In this document: positions 1 through 6,732 of the stretch, piece after piece
How positions within the stretch are numbered: position 1 is the stretch's first letter
How the letters are laid out: each line of letters begins with the position of its first letter
NCBI GenBank assembly: GCA_964592965.1
Contig: CAZQJX010000087.1
Coordinates: 1-10,485, forward strand
Length of the DNA: 10,485 nucleotides
Source: CAZKMM01 sp964592965
GTDB taxonomy: Bacteria; RBG-13-61-14; DRUE01
Direction: 5' to 3'
Position numbers and translations under genes: made by a program
The notes under the pieces: model-generated
What the model was told of the DNA's origin: nothing
What the model saw: only the letters and a program-made list of their open reading frames with translations
Databases searched by the model: none

Positions 1-1910
1 CCTTCTTTTTGAAAAGCTATATCAAGCTCAGAGCCACGAACGAATTTGACATTTTCAAATAAGTAGCTGATTAAATTTAATTTTTTTGTGCCTTTCTGGC
101 AAAAATTTTGATTAGCCAGAGCAAGAGCATAAATATCTTTACTCATATCCTTTACCTGCTGATTGCTTTTTTCATATTTGAATATCCATTGATACTTATT
201 AAGTGCAAAAAGGGGCTTTTTCCAAGTTTTTTCAGGCGAAGACCTGATAAGAATTATTCCTCTCAAAGGTGCAGAGGTGGGCTCCAAATTAAGTGAAAAC
301 AAAAAATAATCCCCCTGCATCAGTATATGAGGATAAAAATTTTGGTAAAGCATCATCTGAAGCTTGTTTTTAGGAGCTGTCTTTATTGTTTGAACTAGAA
401 GAGATTTTGCCTGCTCCTCCCAGCCCAACTCAAGATATAGAGAAATAAGACAAAAGCGAGCAAGAAGATTATCAGGCTGGTGTGCAATTACTTCTTTTAA
501 AAATTTGCGTGTTTGAGCATCATAATCAGGAAGACGGCACTGAAGTAGATAATAAATACTCGCTCTGAATTTCACCTGAGTTAAATAATCCTCATCAATT
601 CCGAATGAATTAACTACTTCTTGAAAAGATGGAAATTCAAAATTTATTTTTGGAAAAAATCCCGCCTTGATAAGGGCATCAAACAATTCTTTAGCAACAA
701 GCCATTGTCCGAATAAGGTGGGGTGGCAGTGGTCAATAAAAAGGTCAAAGCCGGGGGTGGTTTTAGCTTGCTGAAAAAAAAGCTTTTCAACATCAACTAA
801 AATCACAGGGTATTTTTTTGCCATTTCTTTTATTATTTTATTTATTTCAGGCGGAGCACGATGCCTGCTACTATCTAGTTTATGAGCAAGAAGAAAATGC
901 TTCTTTGCCCGCTCATACTCTCCGTTTTTCTCTAAAAACCAAGCATAAAGATAATGATACATAGGAAAGTCAGGGGCAAGACTTTTTGCTTTGTCTAAAA
1001 GTGGCTCTGCTTCTTCTAGGCGACCATCAAAAATAGCCTGATATGCTTTCCAAAGGCTTTCTTTTAGAATGTTAATCTGCTTTTGAGAAAGTTCTTTTGG
1101 ATAAGGAAGCCACATAGGTGGCCAATCTTTCAAATTAACAGTAACAGTGCATAATACAGTTGGAATGTGCTTCTTTTTTAAAAGAGACAAAATACGCTCA
1201 AGATGATACCTATAGCTCTGGATGCGGTCATTATAAAATTTTCTACTAATAGGACGATTTTCTAAAGCCAGTTGTTTAAAATCTAATTGGAGGCGCTTGG
1301 TTAATTCCTGATGAGTGCCAATGGCAGAAGGAATTAAAAGTAAAATCTTATCAGCAGAACGCAAAACCTGATACAAACGGGAATGAAAACGAAGAACATC
1401 TAAAACTCTATCCAGATAAGGGTGCTTATAATCACGAAAAAGTCCTGGAGTAGAGAATAATTCATTTTGTCCGGAATAAATAACCATTAGGTCGGGTTGA
1501 TATTTCAGAGCCTGAATAACGCAATATTTCACTTCAAGACTATTCATACCGCTAGAGCCAAGATTAATTACTTCTATATTTCTTTGTGGATAAGCTTTCC
1601 TCAGCGCATACTCCAGCATTTTAGGAAAGCTGGAGCGACCATAATAGGGCGAGCCCATAGTTGTGCTTCCACCAAAAGCGAAAATGCGAAAAGTATTCTG
1701 AGGCTTTTTCTTTAAAAAAACAGGCTTATTGGCTCCAAACTTGTATTTCACCCAGACCTTTCCGTCCTTACCTTTAAATTCTCGGAAATACCTAGGGTCA
1801 GGAACAAAAGGAAGGATGCGCAAAATCCCTTCCAAACAAAGTAAAACAAAAACATTAATAACAGCTATAAATAAAACATACTTAGCCAGCCTGCGAAAAG
1901 AGCTTTTCAT
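1..1910 (-). CDS. Membrane-anchored SGNH/GDSL-type hydrolase with TPR-like repeats (3' end outside window)
   Basis: The frame is open without a stop from an ATG at 1910 to the left edge, giving 636 complete residues and no C-terminus. Residues 11-30 are a single hydrophobic segment after a basic N-terminus, so it is probably an inner-membrane anchor with the rest outside the cytoplasm. SGNH blocks follow in order: FGGSTTMG with nucleophile Ser82, NLGSSG around 117-121 (block II Gly), YSGQNE with Asn149, and IDHCHP with Asp393 and His396 as the catalytic pair. The gap between blocks III and V is long and carries TPR-like helices at about 285-345. More TPR-like helices lie at about 440-515. Residues 520-636 match nothing I recognise. 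This family cleaves or transfers ester groups such as O-acetyl; the substrate here is unknown. An in-frame stop 10 bp upstream leaves ATG 1910 as the start. It lacks a clear Shine-Dalgarno site and lies 13 bp after the hydrolase gene, so coupled translation is likely. Confidence 0.85.
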   Translation of the reverse strand, partial: MKSSFRRLAKYVLFIAVINVFVLLCLEGILRILPFVPDPRYFREFKGKDGKVWVKYKFGANKPVFLKKKPQNTFRIFAFGGSTTMGSPYYGRSSFPKMLEYALRKAYPQRNIEVINLGSSGMNSLEVKYCVIQALKYQPDLMVIYSGQNELFSTPGLFRDYKHPYLDRVLDVLRFHSRLYQVLRSADKILLLIPSAIGTHQELTKRLQLDFKQLALENRPISRKFYNDRIQSYRYHLERILSLLKKKHIPTVLCTVTVNLKDWPPMWLPYPKELSQKQINILKESLWKAYQAIFDGRLEEAEPLLDKAKSLAPDFPMYHYLYAWFLEKNGEYERAKKHFLLAHKLDSSRHRAPPEINKIIKEMAKKYPVILVDVEKLFFQQAKTTPGFDLFIDHCHPTLFGQWLVAKELFDALIKAGFFPKINFEFPSFQEVVNSFGIDEDYLTQVKFRASIYYLLQCRLPDYDAQTRKFLKEVIAHQPDNLLARFCLISLYLELGWEEQAKSLLVQTIKTAPKNKLQMMLYQNFYPHILMQGDYFLFSLNLEPTSAPLRGIILIRSSPEKTWKKPLFALNKYQWIFKYEKSNQQVKDMSKDIYALALANQNFCQKGTKKLNLISYLFENVKFVRGSELDIAFQKE

Positions 1911-1923
1911 CGGATAAACTTAA

Positions 1924-2574
1924 TTAACAGGCATACTTGAGCACCCAGATTTCTGTCGGCTCAGGGAGTTGGTCTTTGCTAATTTCTACCTCACTTGTGT
2001 CTAATCTTTTCACCTTTTCGCACAGGCTCAAAAAATCATCTACTGGACGGATAGGAAATCCGAGTTTTTCAGTTTTGTAATGCATTGGGATAGCAACACG
2101 AGGCTTGAGCATATCTACTAGCTGTTTTGCCTGCCCCGCATCAATGGTGAAGGTTCCGCCCACTGGGATTAAAAGTATATCCAGCCCTTTGAGCTTTTCT
2201 GCCTGCTCAGGCTCAAGTATATGACCTAGGTCGCCTAAAAAAGCCACTTTTATTCCATCTGCTTCAAAAACAAAAATGGTGTTTTTTCCTCTCTCCGCAC
2301 CTTTGTTCGGGTCATGATAGGCAGGTACTGCTTCAAACTTAATTCCCTTTTCCTCCTGCGTACCACGCACCACAACAGGTGAACCAGAAAGCCCCTGCAC
2401 ATAATTATGGTCAGCGTGGTCATGACTGACGAGAACAATATCAGCAGTATCTGAAATAGGACCGTATTTAATCTGTCCGCCAAATCCACCCGGCTCATAA
2501 GGGTCGGTGATAATTTTAATTCCTGAAGAAGTGGTAATGGTAAAACTTGCGTGTCCGTTCCATTTAATTTTCAT
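1924..2574 (-). CDS. UlaG/UPF0173-like metallo-beta-lactamase-fold hydrolase
   Basis: This 216-residue protein has a complete metal-binding set. HDHADH supplies His51, His53, Asp55 and His56. AYHD supplies His87, FLGDLGH supplies Asp115, and PMHY supplies His165. The N-terminal WNGHASF and the ITDPY segment near residue 22 are typical of the UlaG/UPF0173 branch, whose members are small cytoplasmic hydrolases; UlaG itself is L-ascorbate-6-phosphate lactonase. Length fits the branch. No signal peptide or extra domain is present. The substrate cannot be read from sequence, and there are no ascorbate-pathway genes here, so a lactonase role should not be assumed. The gene starts 13 bp after the DGQHR gene with a strong ribosome binding site in that gap, so the two are almost certainly co-transcribed. 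The fold and metal site are near certain; the function is open. Confidence 0.93.
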   Translation of the reverse strand: MKIKWNGHASFTITTSSGIKIITDPYEPGGFGGQIKYGPISDTADIVLVSHDHADHNYVQGLSGSPVVVRGTQEEKGIKFEAVPAYHDPNKGAERGKNTIFVFEADGIKVAFLGDLGHILEPEQAEKLKGLDILLIPVGGTFTIDAGQAKQLVDMLKPRVAIPMHYKTEKLGFPIRPVDDFLSLCEKVKRLDTSEVEISKDQLPEPTEIWVLKYAC

Positions 2575-2580
2575 TTTCTC

Positions 2581-2587
2581 CCTCCTT
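2581..2587 (-). promoter_or_regulatory. Strong Shine-Dalgarno site abutting the upstream stop codon
   Basis: Read on the minus strand, AAGGAGG begins directly after the TGA of the DGQHR gene (2588-2590) and lies 6 nt before the ATG at 2574. It fixes the start of the hydrolase gene. Ribosomes finishing the upstream gene end right on this site, which suggests matched expression of the two proteins. Confidence 0.85.
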
Positions 2588-3718
2588 TCAAAATTGCTCC
2601 AGTGCTTTTAGATTTAATCTTCTCTTAAGCGCTTCCTGAATCTTTCTCACCCGCTCCACAGGACCACGGGCGGGAAAGCGTTCATAAAATCCTGCTTCTC
2701 TGAACTCGCCGGCTATATCTTTCCAACCTGCAATAATCTCTTCAAATATTCTGCTTCCCTCCCCTGCTTTTCTCAATTCCTGCCAGCGCTCAAATACTCT
2801 TGGGTCTTCAAGTAAATCAGAAAGCACCCGAATAAGCGCCTTAATAGTCACTGCTTCAGTAAACCGATAGCCCTTTTTGCCCCATACCTCTTCCATCACC
2901 CGAGCAACTGCATTTAAAAAATCCCGAATTAAAGTATAAATCATCTCTGCCCGTTGATGCACATCAGGCTTGAGTAGGTCTGAATGCTCACTTACCAAGC
3001 GATGAATTTCTCTGTAAAGCTCACTCTGCAAAATCCACTTCTGCCTGCCACTGCGCCCGCCAAGACGATTAATGCGATAGCGAAGCGGAGAATCTTCCTC
3101 CTCATAAAGCATCTTAACCAACCGAGCAGAGAATTTCTCTTCTGGCTTTGTATAACTAATTCGCTCGTATAGGTCAATGAGATGGGATTTGCTTATGCGG
3201 GTGTGAGTGGAATTGATAATCACAAACATCTCCACGGCAAAATCTTCAGTTCTACCATCAAAAATAATGCAGGGAACTTCTATTCGGTCAATTTCTTCAG
3301 GACGCTTCTCGGCAAAAAGCTTTAATCCTGCCAAGCGGTGCTGACCATCTATGATGGTGAATTTATCCTGTGGCTCAGAAAGGTCACCTATCATCTCGTG
3401 TGGTGGAATAGGCTCAAATTTCAATTCTTCTGGTGTGTAAAGCAAAATTGTTCCTGGAATTAACGGCTGTTCCTGCGCCTGAAGATAAAAATCTAAAATC
3501 TGAAGAACCTTTCTTCGCATAAGCCTTCGCTGAAAAGCCTTATCACTCTTTTCTACCCGATGAATAAAAGCACTTACCTCATCTTCTATCCTCGGCGGGC
3601 GCTCTTCTTCAGTTGCATAATAAAGCCTTGTAAAGCGAACCCGCTCAAGCAAATCCCTTGCTTTGTATGAAATAAAATAAAACTCTCCTTCTTTCTGTCT
3701 TACCCTGACCGCAAGCAT
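2588..3718 (-). CDS. DGQHR-domain protein (DndB/ParB-like fold family), orphan
   Basis: This 376-residue protein contains TIIDGQHRLAGL, with D124-G125-Q126-H127-R128 as the hallmark motif. It is followed by VPCIIFDG (148-155) and FVIINSTHTRISKSHLIDL (165-183), the pattern seen after the motif in DGQHR/DndB proteins. The C-terminal half (about 200-376) is charged and helical, with no known motif. Known relatives include DndB, which regulates DNA phosphorothioation operons, and DGQHR-type proteins of other DNA-modification clusters. The core resembles the ParB/sulfiredoxin fold. No dnd, dpd, restriction or methylase gene lies in this window, so a DNA-modification role is not supported here. The ATG has AGGAGG 6 nt upstream (3725-3730) and its own strong promoter. 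There is no signal peptide, so it is cytoplasmic. It heads a three-gene unit with the hydrolase and the SGNH protein. Family assignment is firm; function is unknown. Confidence 0.88.
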   Translation of the reverse strand: MLAVRVRQKEGEFYFISYKARDLLERVRFTRLYYATEEERPPRIEDEVSAFIHRVEKSDKAFQRRLMRRKVLQILDFYLQAQEQPLIPGTILLYTPEELKFEPIPPHEMIGDLSEPQDKFTIIDGQHRLAGLKLFAEKRPEEIDRIEVPCIIFDGRTEDFAVEMFVIINSTHTRISKSHLIDLYERISYTKPEEKFSARLVKMLYEEEDSPLRYRINRLGGRSGRQKWILQSELYREIHRLVSEHSDLLKPDVHQRAEMIYTLIRDFLNAVARVMEEVWGKKGYRFTEAVTIKALIRVLSDLLEDPRVFERWQELRKAGEGSRIFEEIIAGWKDIAGEFREAGFYERFPARGPVERVRKIQEALKRRLNLKALEQF

Positions 3719-3746
3719 TTTTCTCCTCCTGTGAGGTTTTTCAATA

Positions 3747-3760
3747 AAAATTATAATTTT
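3747..3760. repeat. 14-bp perfect AT palindrome over the -10 box
   Basis: AAAATTATAATTTT is its own reverse complement and covers the -10 hexamer of the DGQHR promoter. It could be an operator half-turn or simply an accident of AT-only sequence. Just upstream, TCAAGA occurs twice (3765-3770 and 3774-3779) at a 9-bp period across the -35 box. Confidence 0.4.
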
Positions 3761-3777
3761 CTAATCAAGATGGTCAA
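3750..3777 (-). promoter_or_regulatory. Sigma-70-type promoter of the DGQHR-hydrolase-SGNH unit
   Basis: On the minus strand, TTGACC (3772-3777, five of six consensus bases) is separated by 16 bp from a perfect TATAAT (3750-3755). Transcription would begin near 3743, giving a leader of about 25 nt that holds AGGAGG at 3725-3730 before the ATG at 3718. It sits in the only gap of this minus-strand block, 75 bp wide, so it separates the three downstream genes from the FHA/transglycosylase pair. Confidence 0.72.
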
Positions 3778-3793
3778 GACAGTTTTTGTATTT

Positions 3794-5824
3794 TTATACA
3801 GCGCTAAAAGCCCGATAAATCCTTAGGGCGGATAAAACCCGTTTAACATATCTGCGGGTCTCTGCATAAGGTATGAGCTCTATCCATAAGTCTTGCTCCA
3901 GCTCTCCTCTTTCCTCAAACCAATTCTTTACAGGATTTTTACCTGCATTATAAGCACAAATAGCTAAAACCATTTGCCAGCGAGCTCCTGCATATTCAAA
4001 ATAATCAAAAAGCTCAGAAAAATGATACAAACCAAGATTGATGTTTAACCCAGGGTCATAAAGCTCTGATGTGGTAATCTTTCTCCTTCTTATCCTCTCT
4101 GCCAGACTTATTCCTAGCCGGGGCATAAGCTGAGCTAGACCAATAGCACCAGCAGTGGAAGTGCAGGTGGGGTCAAAGCCACTTTCCGCACGAACAAGAG
4201 CATAGGCAAGAGCAGGCTCTATTTGATATTCCCTTGCGTATCTCTCTATTAGTTCAGAAAAGCCAAATGGATAAATTATACTTAGATAAAATTTCTTCTG
4301 GTCAGAACCCAAAATCCCCAAAAGCTGATTATAGAAAATATTGTAAACCAAAGGATATGAATCCAGCTCAGTCAATTTATTTATTAAGCTAAGTAGCTCA
4401 GAGGCACTTGGCTTTCCTTTAGATAACTGCCAATCAAGCTCCTTTTGCGCAAGACCAAAAAGACCAAGACCTGCAAGCTGAACAACCGCATCGTAACGAG
4501 CCGATATATTCTGAGCGCTGATCTCCACTCTGGCAATACTTTCTTTTTGAGGAGCAGGGTCAATTAGCCAGGCATAAAAAGAATCTGGAAATTCTTTTAA
4601 AATTTGTTTTTTAAGCTCCCCTGCCTGCTCAATCTCTCCTCTTTTCTCACGCGAGCGAGCCAGCCAATAAATAAATTCTGGTTTTAGGGGAAAGTTATTC
4701 TTTGCCTGCTCAAAAATCTCTTTTGCTTTTGAAAAATTCTTCTGCTCAAAGTAAATCAATCCCATCTGAAGCATAGCCTTTTCAGCATAAGGATTTTTTT
4801 GCCAGCGCTTGAGCAGAGCTTGATAGTATCTAATTGCTTTAGCAAACTGACCATTTAGTTGATTCATTCTCGCCAGATGATAAACCGCCTGCGGAGCAAA
4901 AGGAGATTTTTTCAGCTCCTTTAGAAATTTTAGGTAAATCTTCTCTGCTTTTTTCTCCTCATCAAGACGATGATATGCCCAGGCAAGATAAACCCAAAAC
5001 CTGGCTTCTTTGGAAGCATATTTTTTGCCGAACTTTTCCAGTTCCACAACCTTTTGGTAGTTTTTTGCCATAAAATATGCCTGTGCAAGCAGTCCATAAA
5101 TTTTGCTCAAAAGCGCTCGGTCTTTTCTACCAATAACGGAACGGAGCTCTTCCAGCTCTTTTTGCGCCTTAATAAATTCTTTTTGAGCCAAAAGCTTTTT
5201 TATGCGCACCAGTTTCTGCTCTGGAGAAAGTTTAGGCGGAGTTATTTTTTGAGCAGGCTCGCTAGTTGGAAAATTTATCCAAAGCTCTTTTATTTTCTCT
5301 TCCGCCAGCTTAGGCTTTTTTTGTGCTTTTAAAAATTCTGCCTCTAAAAGAAGGAAATCTGGATATAGCCAGCTGGGAATACGAAGCTCCCTTAATTGAT
5401 AAATAGTTTTTGCACTCCGCTCTATATCAACCCTTCTTAACCAAATTTTGACCAATTCAAACTGGGCGGGAATATAAATATAATTCTGCGCCAGAACTTG
5501 CAAAAATTCCTTTTCTGCCTCTCTGATTTTTCCCTGCTCTAAAAATGTCTTCCCAAGATAATAATGAGAAAAACCGCTAAGAGGGCTCTGGCGAGAAAGA
5601 GAGCTTTTTAAAAAACTAACCGCTTCTTCATAGTCCTTGTTCAAATAACAGGCATAACCAGCTAAAAAATTATATACTGGATGTTGAGCTAATTCACCTT
5701 GCCCAGAAATAACTTTCGCAATTCCCTGCCAATCTTTCTGAAAGATTAAACTGCGGATATCTTTGTTAGGAGAAAAATCAAGGAAAAGCAGAAAAATAAA
5801 AAGGGAAATGCTGGTTATTTTCAT
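3794..5824 (-). CDS. TPR-containing soluble-type lytic transglycosylase (Slt family)
   Basis: Lytic transglycosylases cleave the MurNAc-GlcNAc bond of peptidoglycan in the periplasm and form 1,6-anhydro ends. The catalytic domain is at about 525-670. RAESGF carries the catalytic Glu547, GAIGLAQLMP is at 559-568, AYNAG at 624-628, and IPYAETRRYVKRV begins near 651; together they match the Slt/MltC/MltE-type domain. Residues 5-17 form a short hydrophobic signal or anchor with no lipobox Cys, so it is not a lipoprotein. Residues 30-415 are helical TPR-like repeats, clearest at about 50-110 and 275-400, replacing the superhelical arm of E. coli Slt70. The total length of 676 is close to Slt70. 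The ATG overlaps the stop of the FHA gene (ATGA, 4 bp), so translation is probably coupled. No terminator is visible after it. The enzyme class is confident; its exact cellular role is not. Confidence 0.93.
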   Translation of the reverse strand: MKITSISLFIFLLFLDFSPNKDIRSLIFQKDWQGIAKVISGQGELAQHPVYNFLAGYACYLNKDYEEAVSFLKSSLSRQSPLSGFSHYYLGKTFLEQGKIREAEKEFLQVLAQNYIYIPAQFELVKIWLRRVDIERSAKTIYQLRELRIPSWLYPDFLLLEAEFLKAQKKPKLAEEKIKELWINFPTSEPAQKITPPKLSPEQKLVRIKKLLAQKEFIKAQKELEELRSVIGRKDRALLSKIYGLLAQAYFMAKNYQKVVELEKFGKKYASKEARFWVYLAWAYHRLDEEKKAEKIYLKFLKELKKSPFAPQAVYHLARMNQLNGQFAKAIRYYQALLKRWQKNPYAEKAMLQMGLIYFEQKNFSKAKEIFEQAKNNFPLKPEFIYWLARSREKRGEIEQAGELKKQILKEFPDSFYAWLIDPAPQKESIARVEISAQNISARYDAVVQLAGLGLFGLAQKELDWQLSKGKPSASELLSLINKLTELDSYPLVYNIFYNQLLGILGSDQKKFYLSIIYPFGFSELIERYAREYQIEPALAYALVRAESGFDPTCTSTAGAIGLAQLMPRLGISLAERIRRRKITTSELYDPGLNINLGLYHFSELFDYFEYAGARWQMVLAICAYNAGKNPVKNWFEERGELEQDLWIELIPYAETRRYVKRVLSALRIYRAFSAV

Positions 5825-6159
5825 TGGTCAAATTTTTCCAAATCTACTTTGGTATTTTCCTCATCAGGCTGGCGCTCAGGGTCTTTTTCAAAAACCAGCT
5901 GACAGAGACCAATCTGTATAATATCACCTTCTTCAAGCTCTTTTTCTTTAACAAGCTCCTGATTTACACGGGTGCCGTTCTTACTTTCCAAATCCACCAG
6001 CACCCAGCCAGAAGAGCTTCTTTCTAATCGGGCATGAAACCGAGATACTCGTGGGTCAGAGATGATGATATCAGCTTCTGGGCTTCTTCCAATCTGTTTG
6101 AGCAAACCAGTAAGAGGATAAACCTTTCCGCTTTCCAAATCACGCAATCTCCAGCTCAC
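5821..6159 (-). CDS. Small FHA-domain protein
   Basis: This 112-residue protein is essentially one forkhead-associated domain, a phosphothreonine-peptide binding module. The key residues are all present: Gly24-Arg25 (IGRSPEADI), Ser39-Arg40-x-His42 (VSRFHARLE), and Asn61-Gly62-Thr63 then Asn66 (KNGTRVN). It should therefore be able to bind phosphothreonine. The acidic tail, about 92-112, contains one Thr (ENTKVDLEKF) that could be a kinase site, but this is speculation. There is no membrane segment, so it is cytoplasmic. The start is GTG. An in-frame stop at 6181-6183 limits the alternatives, and there is no ATG or Shine-Dalgarno site. A promoter placed so that transcription begins at the GTG suggests a leaderless message. 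It overlaps the transglycosylase gene by 4 bp. No Ser/Thr kinase is in the window, so its partner is unknown. Confidence 0.9.
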   Translation of the reverse strand: MSWRLRDLESGKVYPLTGLLKQIGRSPEADIIISDPRVSRFHARLERSSSGWVLVDLESKNGTRVNQELVKEKELEEGDIIQIGLCQLVFEKDPERQPDEENTKVDLEKFDQ

Positions 6160-6165
6160 AACAAG

Positions 6166-6185
6166 AATTTTAACAAAATTTTAAC
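6166..6185. repeat. Tandem AATTTTAAC direct repeat at an 11-bp period
   Basis: AATTTTAAC occurs at 6166-6174 and again at 6177-6185, one helical turn apart, inside the divergent gap between the FHA and receiver genes. It overlaps the -10 box and spacer of the FHA promoter, so a protein bound here could affect both directions. Low-complexity sequence is the alternative explanation. Confidence 0.4.
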
Positions 6186-6195
6186 CCTTACTCAA
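6167..6195 (-). promoter_or_regulatory. Candidate promoter of the FHA-transglycosylase pair, giving a leaderless start
   Basis: On the minus strand, TTGAGT (6190-6195, four of six) and TAAAAT (6167-6172, five of six) are 17 bp apart. Only 7 nt separate the -10 box from the GTG at 6159, so the transcript would start at or next to the initiation codon. This agrees with the lack of any Shine-Dalgarno site there. Confidence 0.5.
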
Positions 6196-6235
6196 AAAGC
6201 TAAAAGAGCGTGCAAATCTTCCGAAAAATAAAAAA

Positions 6236-6667
6236 ATGTCTGTTCCAGCAGTAATGCTTGTATCTCGCTCAAGCGAGCTTCTGGGAGAAATGACCGAGGC
6301 GCTTAAAGATGAAAAGATAGAGCTTTTTCTTGTCAAAAGCGGAGAAGAAGCTTTTTTGCGCCTTTTGAGGGAGCCTGTTAATTTAGTAATCTGCGAGTTC
6401 AGGCTCCCCAAAATGAATGGAATTGAGCTTGCTGACCGAGTAAGAAAACTTTTTTATGGAATAAGATTTCTTATCATCATTGACCGAAAAGATATGACCA
6501 GCTATCTGCTTGAGGTGCGAAAAAGAACCTATTTCTTCCCTATATTCTACAAGCCCATTGAACCCACGCTTTTTCAACAAAAGGTAAAGAAAATCCTGCG
6601 AGAGGGAGTTGCAAGGGAGCAGATTGTGTTCAAGCCACAGGCTATCAAAATTTTAAAAGCCGGTTAG
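6236..6667 (+). CDS. Stand-alone degenerate receiver (pseudo-receiver) domain protein
   Basis: This 143-residue protein has the receiver layout. VMLVSRSSE at 6-14 is beta-1, FLVKSGEEAFLRL is at 31-43, LVICEFRLPKMNGIELADRVR is at 50-70, and FYKPIEP at 104-110 carries the conserved Lys106. The phosphorylation chemistry is lost. The usual acidic pair after beta-1 is Ser10-Arg11, the phospho-acceptor Asp is Glu54, and the switch Thr/Ser is Ile82 or Asp83. Glu54 may mimic the phosphorylated state, so this could be a constitutive adaptor. Residues 125-143 extend past the domain. There is no output domain or DNA-binding region and no kinase nearby. ATG 6236 is the only usable start before an upstream in-frame stop. 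It has no Shine-Dalgarno site, and I found no convincing promoter on this strand. It diverges from the FHA gene across 76 bp. Confidence 0.82.
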   Translation: MSVPAVMLVSRSSELLGEMTEALKDEKIELFLVKSGEEAFLRLLREPVNLVICEFRLPKMNGIELADRVRKLFYGIRFLIIIDRKDMTSYLLEVRKRTYFFPIFYKPIEPTLFQQKVKKILREGVAREQIVFKPQAIKILKAG

Positions 6668-6732
6668 TCTTTCCTCCTTATATTATCGGGTATTTGCTTT
6701 GGAGCTTTTTTATATGATTTAATTTTCAAGAT

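Noticed and set aside
1497..1917. Two plus-strand open frames of 60-70 codons opposite the SGNH gene
   Set aside because: The minus-strand frame encodes clear SGNH motifs across this stretch, and the plus-strand translations show no recognisable domain or ribosome binding site.
1924..3718. Reading the DGQHR gene as part of a DNA phosphorothioation defence island
   Set aside because: No dndA, dndC-E, dpt or restriction gene is present, and flanking genes are envelope-related.
3781..3798. GTAT/ATAC mini-hairpin at the end of the transglycosylase gene as a terminator
   Set aside because: A four-bp AT-rich stem is too weak, so read-through into the DGQHR unit cannot be excluded.
6264..6277. Perfect small hairpin CTCGC-TCAA-GCGAG just inside the receiver gene
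   Set aside because: It lies in coding sequence with a short stem. It could affect early translation but there is no supporting pattern.
6668..6732. Possible separate promoter or terminator between the receiver and YfhO genes
   Set aside because: TATGAT at 6713-6718 has no -35 box at acceptable spacing, and no hairpin followed by a U-tract is present.
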